64,000 nucleotides of DNA, taken from positions 868,001-932,000 of the forward strand of contig NZ_RQJP01000004.1 of the NCBI RefSeq assembly GCF_003858645.1. Reading direction: 5' to 3'. The stretch comes from Larkinella knui. GTDB taxonomy: Bacteria; Bacteroidota; Bacteroidia; Cytophagales; Spirosomataceae. How positions within the stretch are numbered: position 1 is the first letter of the stretch; every line of letters begins with the position of its first letter. The translations under genes were made by a program, and so were the position numbers. Positions 8,634 through 16,738 of the stretch are shown piece after piece. Below the pieces are notes generated by a model that was not told the DNA's origin, made no database searches, and worked only from the letters and a program-made list of their open reading frames with translations.

Positions 8634-11069
8634 TTAAAATTTAAAGCCGTAGGTGACCGACGGAACAATCGGAAAAACGGAATACCGTTGGAACACCGTC
8701 TTGGTGGGCTGGTTCGTTTGCTCGTTGGTAAGGGTGTTCAGTTGGTAGAAAAACGGATTCCGGCGGTTGTAGAGGTTATAAACGCTAACTTCCCAGGTGC
8801 GCTCGTGGTGCCGTTTTTTCTTGTGAAACTGAATACCAATATCCAGGCGATGATAGGCCTCGGCCCGAAAACTGTTCTTCTCACTGTAGTCGTTGACCGC
8901 CCGCCCATAGCTGAAAAATTCGTTGATGAGCGAATTGGAATTATTCACAATCGGGTTGGCCTGGTGCGTGGCGGCCTGGTATTTGGCCAGCGGAACCGTC
9001 AGCGCATTGCCCGTGCCATACACCCAGGTTCCGGAAAGCGTGATGCGCGGACTCAGCTCGTAAATACCGACCACCGAAATGTCGTGTCGCCGGTCATACC
9101 GCGGGAAAAACTTCCGGCCAAAATTCAGTTCCGGAAACTGCCATTGCGTCCACGATAGCGTATAGCCGGTCCAGCCCGTAAACCGTCCGGTTTTCTTCTG
9201 TAACAGAACTTCCGCACCGTATGACCAGCCTTTGCCCGACGTCACGTTGTCTTCCCAGCGCACCTGATTGGCCGATTCCGGGCTGTTGATCAACAGAAAA
9301 CTGGCCCCCTCGCGGTAATTGATGATGTTGTTCATCGCTTTGTAATAGCCTTCCACGGTCAGCGAAAGCCCCCGCGTGGCCCCTTGATCAGCAAAGTCTT
9401 TGGCAATTCCGACGGCGATCTGCTGCGACTGCTGCGGTTTGATGCGGTCGGTGGTGGGTACCCACAAATCCGTTGGTAAACCAATGCCGGTATTGGAAAG
9501 CAAATGCACATATTGGTTCATCAGCGCATACGACGCCTTGACCGACAGCGACGGTTTGATGACGTAAGCCGCCGAAATCCGCGGTTCCGGGCGGATATAA
9601 TTGACCTGCTTCTGGATAAAATGACTCAACCGAATCCCGGCGTTCACGCGCCAGTGCTCGTTGGGTCGCCAGTTGTCTTCGGCATACAAACCGGATTCAA
9701 CCACGTCGATGGCGTCAATTTTGGTAGTAAACTGGTTGATCAGCGTGTTTTGTACGACCACCGCGCTGGGCGTAAACCGGTGCGCAATGCTCTGTAAACC
9801 AAACCGGACCGAGTGTTGCGGGGACGGATAATAATCGACGTCGTACTTGACCGAAAAATCCCGGATGCCGGAACTGTAGCGCAGTGAAAACAGATCCGCC
9901 GTTTGCGTATCGCGCTCGTCCGACGAAATCTCGAATTTGTAGTTGCTGAAAATCAGCGAGAGATTGGAAAAAAGCCGTTGCGAAAACAGGTGATTCCAGC
10001 GAAGCGTTGCGGTTGTGTTACCCCAGTCGAGGTTGATCTTGGTGGCGCTTTCCTGGTCATCGGCATAAAACCGGTCTTTCCCGAAATAACCGCTCAGGTA
10101 CAGTTTGTTGTTCGGACCAAAATCGTAATTGGCTTTGGCGTTCAGGTCGTAGAAATAATACCCGGCAATGGTCTGCCCGTCGGTTTGTTGTTTGATAATG
10201 GGCCGGGCCACCACATCCAGATACGTCCGCCGGGCCGACACCAGAAACGACGACGAACCGGCCCCCGATTTCTTTTTGGTGAGCGGTCCTTCCAGCGTCA
10301 GCCGGGAGGCAATCAGGCCAATACCGCCCTCGCCGTGGAGTTTTTCTTTGTTGCCTTCCTTCATGTTCATCTCGATGACCGACGAGAGCCGACCGCCGTA
10401 GCGCGCCGGAAAACCGCCTTTGATCAGTTCGACACTCTTGAGGGCATCGCCGTTGAAAACCGAGAAAAAGCCGAAGAGGTGATTGGCGTTATAGACAATG
10501 GCATCATCGACAATGATCAGATTCTGGTCGGGGCCGCCCCCGCGCACGTAGATGCCGGTGCTGCCCTCGGAACCTTTCTGGACCCCCGGCATCAGTTGCA
10601 GCACTTTCAGAACGTCTTTTTCGCCCAGAAAAGCCGGTATTTTCTTGATTTGGGCCACCGGAACGTCGATGGTACTCATCCGCGGACTTTCGCTGACTTT
10701 TTCGTCATTCGTGCGATTGCCGGTGACGGTCACTTCCGATAACAACCGACCGGGTGTGAGCTGGACGTCGAGGACGGTATTTTTCCGGAACGGCACGGTT
10801 TCCTGCACACTTTCGTAGCCGACGAACGAGAACGAGAGCGCCAGGCTGTCCTGAACGGGAATGGTCAGGGAGTAAAAGCCGTAGGTGTTCGTAACCGTGC
10901 CGGTCGAGGTGCCGGGCAAATAGACATTGACGCCAATGAGGGCTTCGCGGCTTCCTTTTTCCCGCACGTAGCCGCTCACAGTGGCCACCGAGCGGGATGA
11001 AACCGACTGCGCCACTGTTCCGGCTCCACCTAGTAAAAACACAAAACAAATCAGGAAGAAATACTTCAT
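8634..11069 (-). CDS. TonB-dependent receptor with carboxypeptidase-regulatory-like domain (unit 3)
   Basis: An 811-residue receptor. It has a signal peptide (about 1-21, ending GTVAQ), a CarboxypepD_reg-like domain (about 28-107), a plug with GIYVRGGGPDQNLIIVDDAI (about 160-180) and a barrel ending PSVTYGFKF. It is close to receptor 2 along its whole length; differences cluster in barrel loops, for example around residues 320-350 and 700-745, as expected if substrate loops diverged after duplication. It is the 5'-most unit of the tandem array and is divergent from the NADH dehydrogenase gene. Confidence 0.92.
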   Translation of the reverse strand: MKYFFLICFVFLLGGAGTVAQSVSSRSVATVSGYVREKGSREALIGVNVYLPGTSTGTVTNTYGFYSLTIPVQDSLALSFSFVGYESVQETVPFRKNTVLDVQLTPGRLLSEVTVTGNRTNDEKVSESPRMSTIDVPVAQIKKIPAFLGEKDVLKVLQLMPGVQKGSEGSTGIYVRGGGPDQNLIIVDDAIVYNANHLFGFFSVFNGDALKSVELIKGGFPARYGGRLSSVIEMNMKEGNKEKLHGEGGIGLIASRLTLEGPLTKKKSGAGSSSFLVSARRTYLDVVARPIIKQQTDGQTIAGYYFYDLNAKANYDFGPNNKLYLSGYFGKDRFYADDQESATKINLDWGNTTATLRWNHLFSQRLFSNLSLIFSNYKFEISSDERDTQTADLFSLRYSSGIRDFSVKYDVDYYPSPQHSVRFGLQSIAHRFTPSAVVVQNTLINQFTTKIDAIDVVESGLYAEDNWRPNEHWRVNAGIRLSHFIQKQVNYIRPEPRISAAYVIKPSLSVKASYALMNQYVHLLSNTGIGLPTDLWVPTTDRIKPQQSQQIAVGIAKDFADQGATRGLSLTVEGYYKAMNNIINYREGASFLLINSPESANQVRWEDNVTSGKGWSYGAEVLLQKKTGRFTGWTGYTLSWTQWQFPELNFGRKFFPRYDRRHDISVVGIYELSPRITLSGTWVYGTGNALTVPLAKYQAATHQANPIVNNSNSLINEFFSYGRAVNDYSEKNSFRAEAYHRLDIGIQFHKKKRHHERTWEVSVYNLYNRRNPFFYQLNTLTNEQTNQPTKTVFQRYSVFPIVPSVTYGFKF

Positions 11070-11091
11070 TCAGGCATTCAATGAGCTTATT

Positions 11092-11133
11092 CTTTGTTAT
11101 TACGATAGAATGTATTCAAAAAGTATAACAGAG
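11092..11133. promoter_or_regulatory. Inverted repeat upstream of receptor 3 (possible operator)
   Basis: CTTTGTTATTAC (11092-11103) pairs with GTATAACAGAG (11123-11133) apart from one bulged T and one T/G wobble-type difference, around a 19-nt spacer. It lies 23 nt upstream of the receptor ATG in the divergent intergenic region. The inner AC...GT ends match those at 3966 and 7465. Confidence 0.35.
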
Positions 11134-11198
11134 ACTGAAGTTAACAGTTTCGATGGTGCGGGGTTACCATAGTATCAACTCGATAGACACATACGATC

Positions 11199-12542
11199 AT
11201 GCTGAATTTTGATAAGCTTTCGCTCAATATACCCGAAACAACCAAGCCGCGGGTGGTCGTCATCGGTGGCGGTTTCGGCGGGCTCAATCTGGTTAAGAAG
11301 CTGAACGGCAAAGACTTTCAGATTGTGATGTTCGATAAACAGAACTATCACGGTTTCTGGCCCCTGCTGTATCAGGTGGCCACCGCCGGGCTGGAACCCG
11401 ACGCCATTGCCGAGCCGATCCGGAAGATGTTCGACGAGGATTACGAGGATTTTCATTTCCGGCTGGTGCGCGTTCTGGGCGTTGATCCGGTGGCAAAAAC
11501 CGTCAAGACGATGATCGGTGATTTACACTATGATTATCTGGTGATTGCGACGGGGACGAAGGCGAATTTTTTCGGCAATGAACAGGTCAAGAAGTATTCA
11601 TTTTCGCTCAAAACCATTCCCGAAGCGTTGAACCTCCGCAGCCAGTTGCTCCAGTCGTTCGAGCAGGCCAGCATTACGGTCGATCCCGAAAACCGGGAAA
11701 GCCTGCTGAACTTTGTCATTGTCGGTGCCGGACCAACGGGCGTTGAAATGGCGGGTTCGCTGGCCGAAATGCGGAAACACGTTCTGCCGGGCGATTATCC
11801 GGGGCTGGATTTCAGTAAAATGAAGATCTATCTGGTCGAGGGGCTGGACCGGGTTTTGCCCCCCATGTCGCCGGAAGCCAGCGCCAAAACGCAGAAATAC
11901 CTGGAAGACATGGGCGTGATCATCAAGCTCAAAAGCCTGGTCGATTCCTACGACGGCGAAACGGTGACGCTCAAAACCGGGGAGCAAATCCGGTCGCAGA
12001 CGGTGGTGTGGGCCGCTGGCGTGACGGGGGCGCTCATCGACGGTTTGCCGAAAGAACTGATTGCGCGGGGTGGCCGGGTGACGGTCAACGAATTCAATCA
12101 GGTGGAAGGCTACAGCGATATTTTTGCCATCGGCGACATTGCCTTCATGAAATCCGAAAAATGGCCAAACGGGCATCCGGGGGTGGCGCAACCGGCCATT
12201 CAGCAGGGCCAGCATCTGGCGAAAAACCTCCGCCGGCTGATTCGGAAGGAGCCGATGGTCAAATTTGATTATTTTGACAAAGGCTCACTGGCCATCATTG
12301 GCCGGGTCCGCGCCGTAGCCGATCTGCCGGGAAATGTCCATCTGGGCGGTTTTATTGCGTGGGTTGCGTGGCTTTTTGTGCATATTTATTACCTCATCGG
12401 TTTCCGGAGCAAGCTGGTGGTTTTGAGCAACTGGATCTATCGGCTGTTTACCTACGAACGCGGTACTCGATTGATTATCAGGCCTTTTGTTAGAAAAGAT
12501 GACAAAGACGCCGAGGAGTTTGTCATGAAGAATGAAATGTGA
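11199..12542 (+). CDS. ndh: Type II NADH dehydrogenase (NDH-2)
   Basis: A 447-residue single-subunit NADH:quinone oxidoreductase, feeding electrons from NADH to menaquinone at the inner face of the cytoplasmic membrane without proton pumping. Two dinucleotide-binding folds are visible: RVVVIGGGFGGLNLVKKL (about 18-35, FAD) and FVIVGAGPTGVEMAGSLAEM (about 172-191, NADH). The second FAD motif is SDIFAIGDIAFM near 305-315. The C-terminal third has a hydrophobic, aromatic membrane-binding segment (FIAWVAWLFVHIYYLIGF). It lies divergently from the receptor array. Family assignment is firm; the quinone is inferred from phylum. Confidence 0.92.
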   Translation: MLNFDKLSLNIPETTKPRVVVIGGGFGGLNLVKKLNGKDFQIVMFDKQNYHGFWPLLYQVATAGLEPDAIAEPIRKMFDEDYEDFHFRLVRVLGVDPVAKTVKTMIGDLHYDYLVIATGTKANFFGNEQVKKYSFSLKTIPEALNLRSQLLQSFEQASITVDPENRESLLNFVIVGAGPTGVEMAGSLAEMRKHVLPGDYPGLDFSKMKIYLVEGLDRVLPPMSPEASAKTQKYLEDMGVIIKLKSLVDSYDGETVTLKTGEQIRSQTVVWAAGVTGALIDGLPKELIARGGRVTVNEFNQVEGYSDIFAIGDIAFMKSEKWPNGHPGVAQPAIQQGQHLAKNLRRLIRKEPMVKFDYFDKGSLAIIGRVRAVADLPGNVHLGGFIAWVAWLFVHIYYLIGFRSKLVVLSNWIYRLFTYERGTRLIIRPFVRKDDKDAEEFVMKNEM

Positions 12543-12699
12543 TGCCGGGTATGGGAGAGCGATGATAAATTTTGATCCTAAATCTAAAATTGGGAAAAAT
12601 CCTGTTTATCATTACCTTTTAGTATTTATTCCCAAAATCATTGCATTCCCGCAATCCTGGTCGGTCAGGCAGCAACAACACCGTAATCATAGGTTAAAC

Positions 12700-14856
12700 A
12701 TGCATACCAAAATTCTGCTGACTTCTCTGCTCCTGGTGGGGAAGCTCACGGCTTTCGCCCAGACAACCCTAAATCCCGATACGGTGAAGGCCGGGTTGTT
12801 CGATATGGGCAAGATGTGGACGTTCGACACGCCCCCCCAGGAGTATTTTCAGAAAACCTACGGTTTCACGCCCGACCAGAAATGGTTTGACGAAGTTCGG
12901 CTGGCGTCGTTGCGGTTTGCCGACTACTGCTCGGCGTCGTTCGTGTCGGCCAATGGCTTGGTAATGACCAATCACCACTGCGCACGGGAGTCGGGAACGG
13001 GCGTGCAGCGGAAGGGCGAGAACCTGAACGAAACCGGTTTTTTTGCCAAAACATTCGCTGAAGAGCGCAAAGTCGAGAATCTGTATGTCGATCAGTTGAT
13101 TAAAATTGAGGACATCACCACCCGCGTACAGGCTGCGATGGCGCTCGGCAAGTCCGAAGCCGAACAACTGCAAATGCGCGAGCGGGAATTTGACACCATC
13201 AAGCAGGAATTTGGCAGTCAGCCCAATTGGAAAGGTCTTGAACTACAAACGATTACATTTTACAACGGAGGCCGGTATTCGCTCTACGGTTTCAAACGCT
13301 ACAATGACGTCCGGCTCGTGTTGATGCCCGAACTGCAACTTGGTTTTTTCGGCGGTGATCCCGACAACTTCACATACCCGCGTTACGCACTGGACTTTTC
13401 GTTTTTCCGGGTCTACGACAACGGCAAACCGCTGAAAACAACGCATTTTTTCAAGTTCAATCCCAACGGTATTAAAGAAAACGAACCGGTTTTTGTGACG
13501 GGCAATCCCGGCAGTACCGAACGACTCAAAACCGTTGCCGAACTGGAATACGACCGCGATCTGAAAATACCGTATATACTGCAACTCCTCCGGAACCGCT
13601 CCGATGCGTTGCAGGTCTACAATGCCAAAGCGAAGAGCGACAGCATCCAAAACGAGATATTTAGTTTTGAAAATAGCCTGAAAGCCTACGGCGGTCAGTT
13701 GGAAGGGTTGCGCGATCCATATTTACTGGCCAGGAAAGCCGCTTTTGAGCAACAGTTCAAAGCCGACGCCCAACGGCTGGAAGGTGGGCGCGGACAGGCG
13801 AAAGTGAGCACCGGTTCCGGCCAAAAGAGTGAAGCGGCCACCGGCACCACCGGCTCGAAAGTGGACATCAACCTGAAACTCTGGGACAACATCTCGACCA
13901 ATGTGGCCGATCTGCGGAAGTATTTCAAGGACAATACGTACCTGTCGCCCAGCGAACTGGCGCGCGGTGACTTGCTGGTTTTTGCCCATTTGCTGATTAC
14001 GTACGCCGAAGCCGCCCGCCAGAATCCCGCCCGGGCCGAACAGATCAAGGACCTGCTGCAAACGCCCAAACTGGCCGATCGCGCCCTGGAAGAAGCCTAT
14101 CTGGCCGCGCACCTGAGCGAAGCGCAGGCGGCTTTGGGCAACGACGATCCGTACATCAAAGCGGCCTTGAACGGCAAGTCGCCCAAAGAAGCGGCTGCTT
14201 ACCTGATGAACAATACGAAGCTGAACGACCAGGGGTTCATCAACGATCTGGTGACGAAAGGCCCGGCGGCCATTAGTGGGAATAACGATCCGTTGCTGGC
14301 ACTGGCCCGCATTTCGGTACCGCGTTATCAGGAAGCCGCAGCGGCCGTCAAGGCGATTAGCGGCCGTCAGACGGTATTGCGGAGCAACCTGGGCCGTTTG
14401 TTATACGAAGTATACGGGACCGGAATTCCGCCCGACGCGACGTTTTCGCTGCGGATTAACGATGGCATTGTGAAAGGATTTCCGTACAACGGGACTGTTG
14501 CGCCGTACCAGACCACGTTCGCGGGTTTGTATGACCGGTATTATTCGTTCAACGGCAAATTTCCGTGGGCTTTGCCCAAACGCTGGCTAACTCCGCCCGC
14601 CCAATTGCTGCGCCAGCCGATGTGTTTTGTGTCGACAAACGATATCATCGGTGGAAATTCGGGCAGTCCGCTGATCAACAAAAACCGCGAGGCCGTGGGG
14701 CTGGCGTTTGATGGCAACATGGAAAGTTTGCCGGGAAGCTTCATTTTTGTTCCGGATAAAAACCGCACGGTTTCGGTCAATACCGGTGCCATTGTGGCGT
14801 CGATGCGCTACATTTACAAAGCCGATCGGCTGGTACAAGAACTCGTCGGAAAATGA
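12700..14856 (+). CDS. S46 family dipeptidyl peptidase (DPP7/DPP11-like)
   Basis: A 718-residue periplasmic serine exopeptidase that removes dipeptides from the N-terminus of peptides. The ATG at 12700 gives a clean signal peptide (MHTKILLTSLLLVGKLTAFAQ); an earlier ATG at 12532 overlaps ndh and lacks a signal. Catalytic marks are NHHCARESG (His92/93), the GGDPDNFTYPRYALDFSFFR block and GGNSGSP (Ser654). GLAFDGNMESLPG follows, with Gly at the position that in this family separates DPP7 (Gly, hydrophobic P1) from DPP11 (Arg, acidic P1), so DPP7-like specificity is inferred. The stop overlaps the next ATG (ATGA), indicating translational coupling to the cytochrome b gene. Confidence 0.9.
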   Translation: MHTKILLTSLLLVGKLTAFAQTTLNPDTVKAGLFDMGKMWTFDTPPQEYFQKTYGFTPDQKWFDEVRLASLRFADYCSASFVSANGLVMTNHHCARESGTGVQRKGENLNETGFFAKTFAEERKVENLYVDQLIKIEDITTRVQAAMALGKSEAEQLQMREREFDTIKQEFGSQPNWKGLELQTITFYNGGRYSLYGFKRYNDVRLVLMPELQLGFFGGDPDNFTYPRYALDFSFFRVYDNGKPLKTTHFFKFNPNGIKENEPVFVTGNPGSTERLKTVAELEYDRDLKIPYILQLLRNRSDALQVYNAKAKSDSIQNEIFSFENSLKAYGGQLEGLRDPYLLARKAAFEQQFKADAQRLEGGRGQAKVSTGSGQKSEAATGTTGSKVDINLKLWDNISTNVADLRKYFKDNTYLSPSELARGDLLVFAHLLITYAEAARQNPARAEQIKDLLQTPKLADRALEEAYLAAHLSEAQAALGNDDPYIKAALNGKSPKEAAAYLMNNTKLNDQGFINDLVTKGPAAISGNNDPLLALARISVPRYQEAAAAVKAISGRQTVLRSNLGRLLYEVYGTGIPPDATFSLRINDGIVKGFPYNGTVAPYQTTFAGLYDRYYSFNGKFPWALPKRWLTPPAQLLRQPMCFVSTNDIIGGNSGSPLINKNREAVGLAFDGNMESLPGSFIFVPDKNRTVSVNTGAIVASMRYIYKADRLVQELVGK

Positions 14857-15539
14857 AAAAGATCGTCCACAAACATCCGCTGGCCATCCGCTGGTTTCAC
14901 TGGATCAACTTCCCGATCCTGTTCATCATGATCTGGAGCGGTTTGCTCATCTACTGGGCCTACCATCCCTATAAAATTCAGGTCGGTGATGCGGTTCTGA
15001 TCAAATTCTTTCCGGATTCTTTCTTTCAGTTTCTGAAACTGCGTCGCCGGCTGGCCGAGGGCATGTCGTGGCATTTTGTCTTCATGTGGCTGTTCACGAT
15101 CAACGGTATTTTGTACGTTTTGTACACGTTTATCTCGGGCGAATGGCGGTTTTTACTGCCCAACCGGCATTCGTTCCGCGAAGCCTGGCAGGTTACGTTG
15201 CACGACCTGGGACTGCGAAAAACCGCCCCTCCGCAGGTTAAATACAATGGCGCTCAGCGAATTGCTTACACGGCTATCCTGTTGATGGGAATAGGTTCGC
15301 TGCTGACCGGGCTGGCAATTTACAAACCCACGCAGTTTTCGTGGCTAACCACCCTGACCGGTGGGTACGAAACCGCCCGGCTGTTGCATTTTGCGCTGAC
15401 CATCGGCTACGTTCTGTTTTTTCTGATCCACATTTTCCAGGTGGTCCGAACGGGCTGGAACAATTTTCAGGCAATGGTCACCGGTTTTGAAGTGGAAAAA
15501 GACAACGCCGGTCTTCTGCCACCGAATCCAACGAACTAA
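14853..15539 (+). CDS. Di-haem cytochrome b (b561/formate dehydrogenase gamma type)
   Basis: A 228-residue integral membrane protein with four predicted helices (about 15-35, 80-100, 140-160, 180-200). Candidate haem-ligand histidines lie in the first helix (RWFHWINF), the second (MSWHFVFMW), and the fourth (RLLHFALTIGYVLFFLIHIF). Such subunits pass quinol electrons to a periplasmic oxidoreductase, or the reverse. The molybdopterin enzyme 120 nt downstream is the obvious partner. The 4-nt overlap with the S46 peptidase gene is unexpected for these functions and may only reflect operon packing. Confidence 0.87.
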   Translation: MKKIVHKHPLAIRWFHWINFPILFIMIWSGLLIYWAYHPYKIQVGDAVLIKFFPDSFFQFLKLRRRLAEGMSWHFVFMWLFTINGILYVLYTFISGEWRFLLPNRHSFREAWQVTLHDLGLRKTAPPQVKYNGAQRIAYTAILLMGIGSLLTGLAIYKPTQFSWLTTLTGGYETARLLHFALTIGYVLFFLIHIFQVVRTGWNNFQAMVTGFEVEKDNAGLLPPNPTN

Positions 15540-15609
15540 CATCTGTCAGACTTTTCGCCACCTGTCAAGTCTTGAAGACCTGACAGGTGGCGAAAAGCCT
15601 GACAGGTGT
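15539..15609. repeat. Nested inverted repeat, CACCTGTCAGG family copy 2
   Basis: Perfect 17-bp arms 15551-15567 and 15581-15597 surround the core CACCTGTCAAGTCTTGAAG. A further, slightly imperfect 12-bp pairing (15539-15549 with 15599-15609) repeats the CTGTCAG word outside them. The core matches the copy at 491-520 apart from a paired T/C and A/G change; the flanking CTTTTCGC arm is unique. It lies between the cytochrome b and molybdoenzyme genes, so it would sit inside their mRNA if they form one operon. Confidence 0.8.
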
Positions 15610-15660
15610 CTAAAGGCGCTCACCCCCGTATAACTCTACATCTAAACCGCCCCTTCTCCT

Positions 15661-16470
15661 ATGGACGAACCCGTCGATCAAATCGAAGAAAAACTTCCTG
15701 AGAAAAAACCGCATCGGGAGGAGTTGACCTCGGAACAACAGATCCGGCGCCGGACGCTGAAAGCGTTTGCGTGGTTTGGAGTGGCCGGTGTTATACCGTA
15801 CAGTCTCTGGAAATGGATTAAGGTCCAGCCCAAAGAAGCCGGGTTGCCGAAGGTATTTCGGGAGGTATTAAAAGTAAATGAGGGAGTGGCCGAAAGCTAT
15901 TTCAGTAACGCCAACCTGGCACCGACTTTCCCGAAAGAACGGGCCGCCAAAAATGTGCGCGTGAATGGCCGGGACGGTTTGCGTAGCGCCATCGACAAAG
16001 ACGCCTGGCAGCTGAAGGTTGAACAACCCGGTCAGAAACCGCTGTTGATTTCGCTCGATGACCTGAAAGCGATGCCAAAGCAGGAAATTATCTACCAGTT
16101 TAAATGCATCGAAGGCTGGAGCCAGATTCAGCATTGGGCCGGGGTGAACTTTGCCGAGTTTGTCAACAAATACCAGATCGGGAAAAAAGACGGCTCGGAG
16201 GAATGGTATCCGTATGTCGGTATGAAAACGCCCGACGGGGGGTATTACGTCGGCATCGACACGCCCAGTGCGTTGCATCCGCAAACGATTCTGGCCTACG
16301 AGATGAACGACCAGCCGATTACCGATCCGCACGGCGCGCCCCTGCGTCTGATCATTCCGGTAAAATACGGCGTCAAAAACCTGAAACGCATCGGCACCAT
16401 CTGGTTCAGCGACGACCGCCCGCGCGACTTCTGGGCCGAGCGGGGGTATGACTACCACGTCGGATTGTAG
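15661..16470 (+). CDS. Molybdopterin-dependent oxidoreductase (sulfite oxidase/MsrP fold)
   Basis: A 269-residue enzyme. A charged N-terminus is followed by RRRTLKAFAWFGVAGVIPYS (about 28-47), a twin-arginine-type signal or anchor, implying folded export with its cofactor. The catalytic domain contains FKCIEGWSQIQHWAGV, where Cys is the expected molybdenum ligand, and downstream PLRLIIPVKYGVKNLKRI typical of the sulfite-oxidase/YedY family. Substrate cannot be read from sequence. The upstream four-helix cytochrome b suggests a YedYZ/MsrPQ-like or sulfite-dehydrogenase-like pair, but the cytochrome is not an obvious MsrQ. Confidence 0.88.
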   Translation: MDEPVDQIEEKLPEKKPHREELTSEQQIRRRTLKAFAWFGVAGVIPYSLWKWIKVQPKEAGLPKVFREVLKVNEGVAESYFSNANLAPTFPKERAAKNVRVNGRDGLRSAIDKDAWQLKVEQPGQKPLLISLDDLKAMPKQEIIYQFKCIEGWSQIQHWAGVNFAEFVNKYQIGKKDGSEEWYPYVGMKTPDGGYYVGIDTPSALHPQTILAYEMNDQPITDPHGAPLRLIIPVKYGVKNLKRIGTIWFSDDRPRDFWAERGYDYHVGL

Positions 16471-16502
16471 CTCCCCGGATGGCAATTCTGGCCAGCAATG
16501 TG

Positions 16503-16680
16503 AAGCCTGAAAGGCTTATATCATTAACCCCGGATGCAAGCCGGGGTTATCCATCACGTTCCGAGTGCGTCCCAACCCTGTAAAAGTTGAATAATGTCCC
16601 GATGGTATAACGTTACCCCCGATGGTATAACGCTCTCCCCGGATGTTATCCGGGGCTAGTGATGGAAGCCTTTCAGGCTT
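16503..16680. repeat. Composite intergenic palindrome with internal hairpins
   Basis: The outer arms AAGCCTGAAAGGCTT (16503-16517) and AAGCCTTTCAGGCTT (16666-16680) are perfect complements and are extended by TATCA/TGATG-type pairing. Inside are two separate hairpins with CCCCGG/CCGGGG stems (near 16528-16546 and 16637-16654) and a direct repeat CCCGATGGTATAACG at 16598 and 16618. No ORF is present. This 268-nt gap before the S9 peptidase holds nothing else recognisable. It resembles a REP-cluster (BIME)-like element. Confidence 0.7.
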
Positions 16681-16738
16681 TGGTTGTTGGTAGAGACCCG
16701 CTTTTTGTTATCTTCGGAATTCATTCAGAAACAAACTC

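Noticed and set aside
16598-16632. Possible CRISPR-like direct repeats
   Set aside because: Only two short repeats 20 nt apart, with no spacer-sized interval and no cas genes.
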